Shown: positions 58,801 to 64,000 of the stretch, one piece after another | How positions within the stretch are numbered: position 1 is the first letter of the stretch | Layout: each line of letters begins with the position of its first letter | Assembly (NCBI GenBank): GCA_018398805.1 | Contig: JAGFBZ010000745.1 | Location: 955,001-1,019,000, forward strand | Length of the DNA stretch: 64,000 nt | Direction: 5' to 3' | Origin: Hirundichthys speculiger | Lineage: Eukaryota; Chordata; Actinopteri; Beloniformes; Exocoetidae | Made by a program: the position numbers and the translations under genes | Notes under the pieces: model-generated | The model's input: the letters and a program-made list of their open reading frames with translations, nothing else | Told to the model about the DNA's origin: nothing | Database searches by the model: none

Positions 58801-61800
58801 TAGACAGGTGGAGGTCAACGCTGGGATGACATCTATATAGACAGGGTGGAGGTCAACGCTGGGATGACGTCTATATAGACAGGTGGAGGTCAACGCTGGG
58901 ATGACGTCTATATAGACAGGTGGAGGTCAACGCTGGGATGACGTCTATATAGACAGGTGGAGGTCAACGCTGGGATGACGTCTATATAGACAGGTGGAGG
59001 TCAACGCTGGGATGACGTCTATATAGACAGGTGGAGGTCAACGCTGGGATGACGTCTATATAGACAGGTGGAGGTCAACGCTGGGATGACGTCTATATAG
59101 ACAGGTGGAGGTCAACGCTGGGATGACGTCTATATAGACAGGTGGAGGTCAACGCTGGGATGACGTCTATATAGACAGGTGGAGGTCAACGCTGGGATGA
59201 CGTCTATATAGACAGGTGGAGGTCAACGCTGGGATGACGTCTATATAGACAGGTGGAGGTCAACGCTGGGGATGACGTCTATATAGACAGGTGGAGGTCA
59301 ACGCTGGGATGACGTCTATATAGACAGGTGGAGGTCAACGCTGGATGACGTCTATATAGACAGGTGGAGGTCAACGCTGGGATGACGTCTATATAGACAG
59401 GTGGAGGTCAAACGCTGGGATGACGTCTATATAGACAGGTGGAGGTCAACGCTGGGATGATGACGTCTATATAGACAGGTGGAGGTCAACGCTGGGATGA
59501 CGTCTATAGACAGGTGGAGGTAACGTCACGGGATGACGTCTATATAGACAGGTGGAGGTCAACGCTGGGATGATGACTCTATATAGACAGGTGGAGGTCA
59601 ACGCTGGGATGACGTCTATATAGACAGGTGGAGGTCAACGCTGGGATGACATCTATATAGACAGGTGGAGGTCAACGCTGGGATGACGTCTATATAGACA
59701 GGTGGAGGTCAACGCTGGGATGACGTCTATATAGACAGGTGGAGGTCAACGCTGGGATGACGTCTATATAGACAGGTGGAGGTCAACGCTGGGATGACGT
59801 CTATATAGACAGGTGGAGGTCAACGCTGGGATGACGTCTATATAGACAGGTGGAGGTCAACGCTGGGATGACATCTATATAGACAGGTGGAGGTCAACGC
59901 TGGGATGACGTCTATATAGACAGGTGGGGAGGTCAACGCTGGGATGACGTCTATATAGACAGGTGGAGGTCAACGCTGGGATGACATCTATATAGACAGG
60001 TGGAGGTCAACGCTGGGATGACGTCTATATAGACAGGTGGAGGTCAACGCTGGGATGACGTCTATATAGACAGGTGGAGGTCAACGCTGGGATGACGTCT
60101 ATATAGACAGGTGGGAGGTCAACGCTGGGATGACATCTATATAGACAGGTGGAGGTCAACGCTGGGATGACGTCTATATAGACAGGTGGAGGTCAACGCT
60201 GGGATGACGTCTATATAGACAGGTGGAGGTCAACGCTGGGATGACGTCTATATAGACAGGTGGAGGTCAACGCTGGGATGACGTCTATATAGACAGGTGG
60301 AGGTCAACGCTGGGATGACGTCTATATAGACAGGTGGAGGTCAACGCTGGGATGACATCTATATAGACAGGTGGAGGTCAACGCTGGGATGACGTCTATA
60401 TAGACAGGTGGAGGTCAAACGCTGGGATGACGTCTATATAGACAGGTGGAGGTCAACGCTGGGATGACGTCTATATAGACAGGTGGAGGTCAACGCTGGG
60501 ATGACGTCTATATAGACAGGTGGAGGTCAACGCTGGGATGACGTCTATATAGACAGGTGGAGGTCAACGCTGGGATGACGTCTATATAGACAGGTGGAGG
60601 TCAACGCTGGGATGACGTCTATATAGACAGGTGGAGGTCAACGCTGGGATGACGTCTATATAGACAGGTGGAGGTCAACGCTGGGATGACGTCTATATAG
60701 ACAGGTGGAGGTCAACGCTGGGATGACGTCTATATAGACAGGTGGAGGTCAACGCTGGGATGACGTCTATATAGACAGGTGGAGGTCAACGCTGGGATGA
60801 CGTCTATATAGACAGGTGGAGGTCAACGCTGGGATGACGTCTATATAGACAGGTGGAGGTCAACGCTGGGATGACGTCTATATAGACAGGTGGAGGTCAA
60901 CGCTGGGATGACGTCTATATAGACAGGTGGAGGTCAACGCTGGGATGACGTCTATATAGACAGGTGGAGGTCAACGCTGGGATGACGTCTATATAGACAG
61001 GTGGAGGTCAACGCGGCTGGGATGACGTCTATATAGACAGGTGGAGGTCAACGCTGGGATGACGTCTATATAGACAGGTGGAGGTCAATGCTGGGATGAC
61101 ATCTATATAGACAGGTGGAGGTCAACGCTGGGATGACGTCTATATAGACAGGTGGAGGTCAACGCTGGGATGAATGACGTCTATATAGACAGGTGGAGGT
61201 CAACGCTGGGATGACGTCTATATAGACAGGTGGAGGTCAACGCTGGGATGACATCTATATAGACAGGTGGAGGTCAACGCTGGGATGACGTCTATATAGA
61301 CAGGTGGAGGTCAACGCTGGGATGACATCTATATAGACAGGTGGAGGTCAACGCTGGGATGACATCTATATAGACAGGTGGAGGTCAACGCTGGGATGAC
61401 GTCTATATAGACAGGTGGAGGTCAACGCTGGGATGACGTCTATATAGACAGGTGGAGGTCAACGCTGGGATGACGTCTATATAGACAGGTGGAGGAGAAC
61501 GCTGGGATGACGTCTATATAGACAGGTGGAGGTCAACGCTGGGATGACGTCTATATAGACAGGTGGAGGTCAACGCTGGGATGACGTCTATATAGACAGG
61601 TGGAGGTCAACGCTGGGATGACATCTATATAGACAGGTGGAGGTCAACGCTGGGATGACATCTATATAGACAGGTGGAGGTCAACGCTGGGATGACGTCT
61701 ATATAGACAGGTGGAGGTCAACGCTGGGATGACGTCTATATAGACAGGGGGGAGGTCAACGCTGGGATGACGTCTATATAGACAGGTGGAGGTCAACGCT

Positions 61801-64000
61801 GGGATGACATCTATATAGACAGGTGGAGGTCAACGCTGGGATGACGTCTATATAGACAGGTGGAGGTCAACGCTGGGATGACATCTATATAGACAGGTGG
61901 AGGTCAACGCTGGGATGACGTCTATATAGACAGGTGGAGGTCAACGCTGGGATGACGTCTATATAGACAGGTGGAGGTCAACGCTGGGATGACGTCTATA
62001 TAGACGGGTGGAGGTCAACTGGGATGACGTCTATATAGACAGGTGGAGGTCAACGCTGGGATGACATCTATATAGACAGGTGGAGGTCAACGCTGGGATG
62101 ACGTCTATATAGACAGGTGGAGGTCAACGCTGGGATGACGTCTATATAGACAGGTGGAGGTCAACGCTGGGATGACGTCTATATAGACAGGTGGAGGTCA
62201 ACGCTGGGATGACGTCTATATAGACAGGTGGAGGTCAACGCTGGGATGACATCTATATAGACAGGTGGAGGTCAACGCTGGGATGACGTCTATATAGACA
62301 GGTGGAGGTCAACGCTGGGATGACGTCTATATAGACGGTGGAGGTCAACGCTGGGATGACGTCTATATAGACAGGTGGAGGTCAACGCTGGGATGACGTC
62401 TATATAGACAGGTGGAGGTCAACGCTGGGATGACGTCTATATAGACAGGTGGAGGTCAACGCTGGGATGACGTCTATATAGACAGGTGGAGGTCAACGCT
62501 GGGATGACATCTATATAGACAGGGTGGAGGTCAACGCTGGGATGACGTCTATATAGACAGGTGGAGGTCAACGCTGGGATGACGTCTATATAGACAGGTG
62601 GAGGTCAACGCTGGGATGACGTCTATATAGACAGGTGGAGGTCAACGCTGGGATGACGTCTATATAGACAGGTGGAGGTCAACGCTGGGATGACGTCTAT
62701 ATAGACAGGTGGAGGTCAACGCTGGGATGGGATGACGTCTATATAGACAGGTGGAGGTCAACGCTGGGATGACGTCTATATAGACAGGTGGAGGTCAACG
62801 CTGGGATGACATCTATATAGACAGGTGGAGGTCAATGCTGGGATGACGTCTATATAGACAGGTGGAGGTCAACGCTGGGATGACATCTATATAGACAGGT
62901 GGAGGTCAACGCTGGGATGGGATGACGTCTATATAGACAGGTGGAGGTCAACGCTGGGATGACATCTATATAGACAGGTGGAGGTCAACGCTGGGATGAC
63001 GTCTATATAGACAGGTGGAGGTCAACGCTGGGATGACGTCTATATAGACAGGTGGAGGTCAACGCTGGGATGACGTCTATATAGACAGGTGGAGGTCAAC
63101 GCTGGGATGACGTCTATATAGACAGGTGGAGGTCAACGCTGGGATGACGTCTATATAGACAGGTGGAGGTCAACGCTGGGATGACATCTATATAGACAGG
63201 TGGAGGTCAACGCTGGGATGACGTCTATATAGACAGGTGGAGGTCAACGCTGGGATGACGTCTATATAGACAGGTGGAGGTCAACGCTGGGATGACGTCT
63301 ATATAGACAGGTGGAGGTCAACGCTGGGATGACATCTATATAGACAGGTGGAGGTCAAACGCTGGGATGACGTCTATATAGACAGGTGGAGGGTCAACGC
63401 TGGGATGACGTCTATATAGACAGGTGGAGGTCAACGCTGGGATGACGTCTATATAGACAGGTGGAGGTCAACGCTGGGGATGACGTCTATATAGACAGGT
63501 GGAGGTCAACGCTGGGATGACGTCTATATAGACAGGTGGAGGTCAAACGCTGGGATGACATCTATATAGACAGGTGGAGGTCAACGCTGGGATGACGTCT
63601 ATATAGACAGGTGGAGGTCAACGCTGGGATGACGTCTATATAGACAGGTGGAGGTCAACGCTGGGATGACGTCTATATAGACAGGTGGAGGTCAACGCTG
63701 GGATGACGTCTATATAGACAGGTGGAGGTCAACGCTGGGATGACGTCTATATAGACAGGTGGAGGTCAACGCTGGGATGACGTCTATATATAGACAGGTG
63801 GAGGTCAACGCTGGGATGACGTCTATATAGACAGGTGGAGGTCAACGCTGGGATGACGTCTATATAGACAGGTGGAGGTCAACGCTGGGATGACGTCTAT
63901 ATAGACAGGTGGAGGTCAACGCTGGGACGTCTATATAGACAGGTGGAGGTCAACGCTGGGATGACGTCTATATAGACAGGTGGGGAGGTCAACGCTGGGA
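55803..64000. repeat. 37-bp satellite array, about 220 copies, continues past the window
   Basis: Each monomer contains the perfect palindrome GTCTATATAGAC, then AGGTGGAGGTCAACG and CTGGGATGAC. The interior is highly uniform; the main variant is GACGTC versus GACATC, a CpG transition. Rare indels (GATGATGACG, GGGATGGGATG, AAACGCTGG) are scattered. The first 200 bp (55803-55980) are more irregular, with shortened units and GACGGTGG or GGGAAAAAGG variants, and GACGGGTGG variants cluster before 56900. No reading frame is sustained. Confidence 0.98.

Noticed and set aside
55803..64000. Possibility that the regular array is a CRISPR array
   Set aside because: Units are fully tandem at 37 bp with no unique spacers, and the context is vertebrate. 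It is a satellite.
1..64000. Search for tRNA, rRNA, snRNA genes and for a second host protein gene
   Set aside because: No cloverleaf with A and B boxes, rRNA segment or other spliced coding series was convincing on either strand.

Overview
This window is vertebrate, almost certainly teleost (probably acanthomorph), genomic DNA. The evidence is a spliced gene with GT-AG introns, a Rex3/RTE-type LINE with a GATG-type 3' tail, L2-clade LINEs, a Tc1-like transposon, many short hAT-like elements, and very abundant simple repeats. No prokaryotic-style operons, phage or CRISPR features are present.

The only host gene I can support is cadm2 (cell adhesion molecule 2, also SynCAM2/Necl-3), plus strand. 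The window holds its last six coding exons: 9710-9871, 10045-10135, 10221-10399, 16802-16915, 42147-42269 and 46413-46531. Together they encode about 261 residues: the C-terminal half of Ig domain 2, Ig domain 3, a Pro/Thr stalk, the transmembrane helix, and a cytoplasmic tail with protein 4.1-type and PDZ-binding segments. All splice phases agree. The signal peptide, Ig1 and first half of Ig2 must lie upstream of the window. A long 3' UTR follows the stop codon. Paralogue a or b cannot be decided from here.

Everything else is intronic or flanking repeat. 1-9.7 kb (intron): hAT-like remnants. 10.4-16.8 kb (intron): a hAT-like element, a three-level nested element, and a 17-bp minisatellite. 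16.9-42.1 kb (25-kb intron): hAT-like elements, an interstitial telomere-like tract, a broken Rex3, a 74-bp tandem array running into a long TATC tract, a long-TIR foldback element, a Tc1 element split by an L2 with an inverted 5' end, a CpG-rich patch, and a Harbinger-like element. 42.3-46.4 kb (intron): a palindrome, a tandem dimer repeat, and an AT-rich element. 49.7-55.8 kb: two more L2 copies and a 246-bp hAT MITE. 55.8-64 kb: a 37-bp satellite of about 220 copies running off the window edge.

No new multi-gene system was found. The observations most worth following are: the 37-bp satellite adjoins, and resembles part of, an L2 3' UTR; several non-autonomous transposons kept only their N-terminal DNA-binding exon; one L2 copy has a twin-priming signature; and there are six G or C homopolymers of 22 bp or more, one just upstream of the transmembrane exon.
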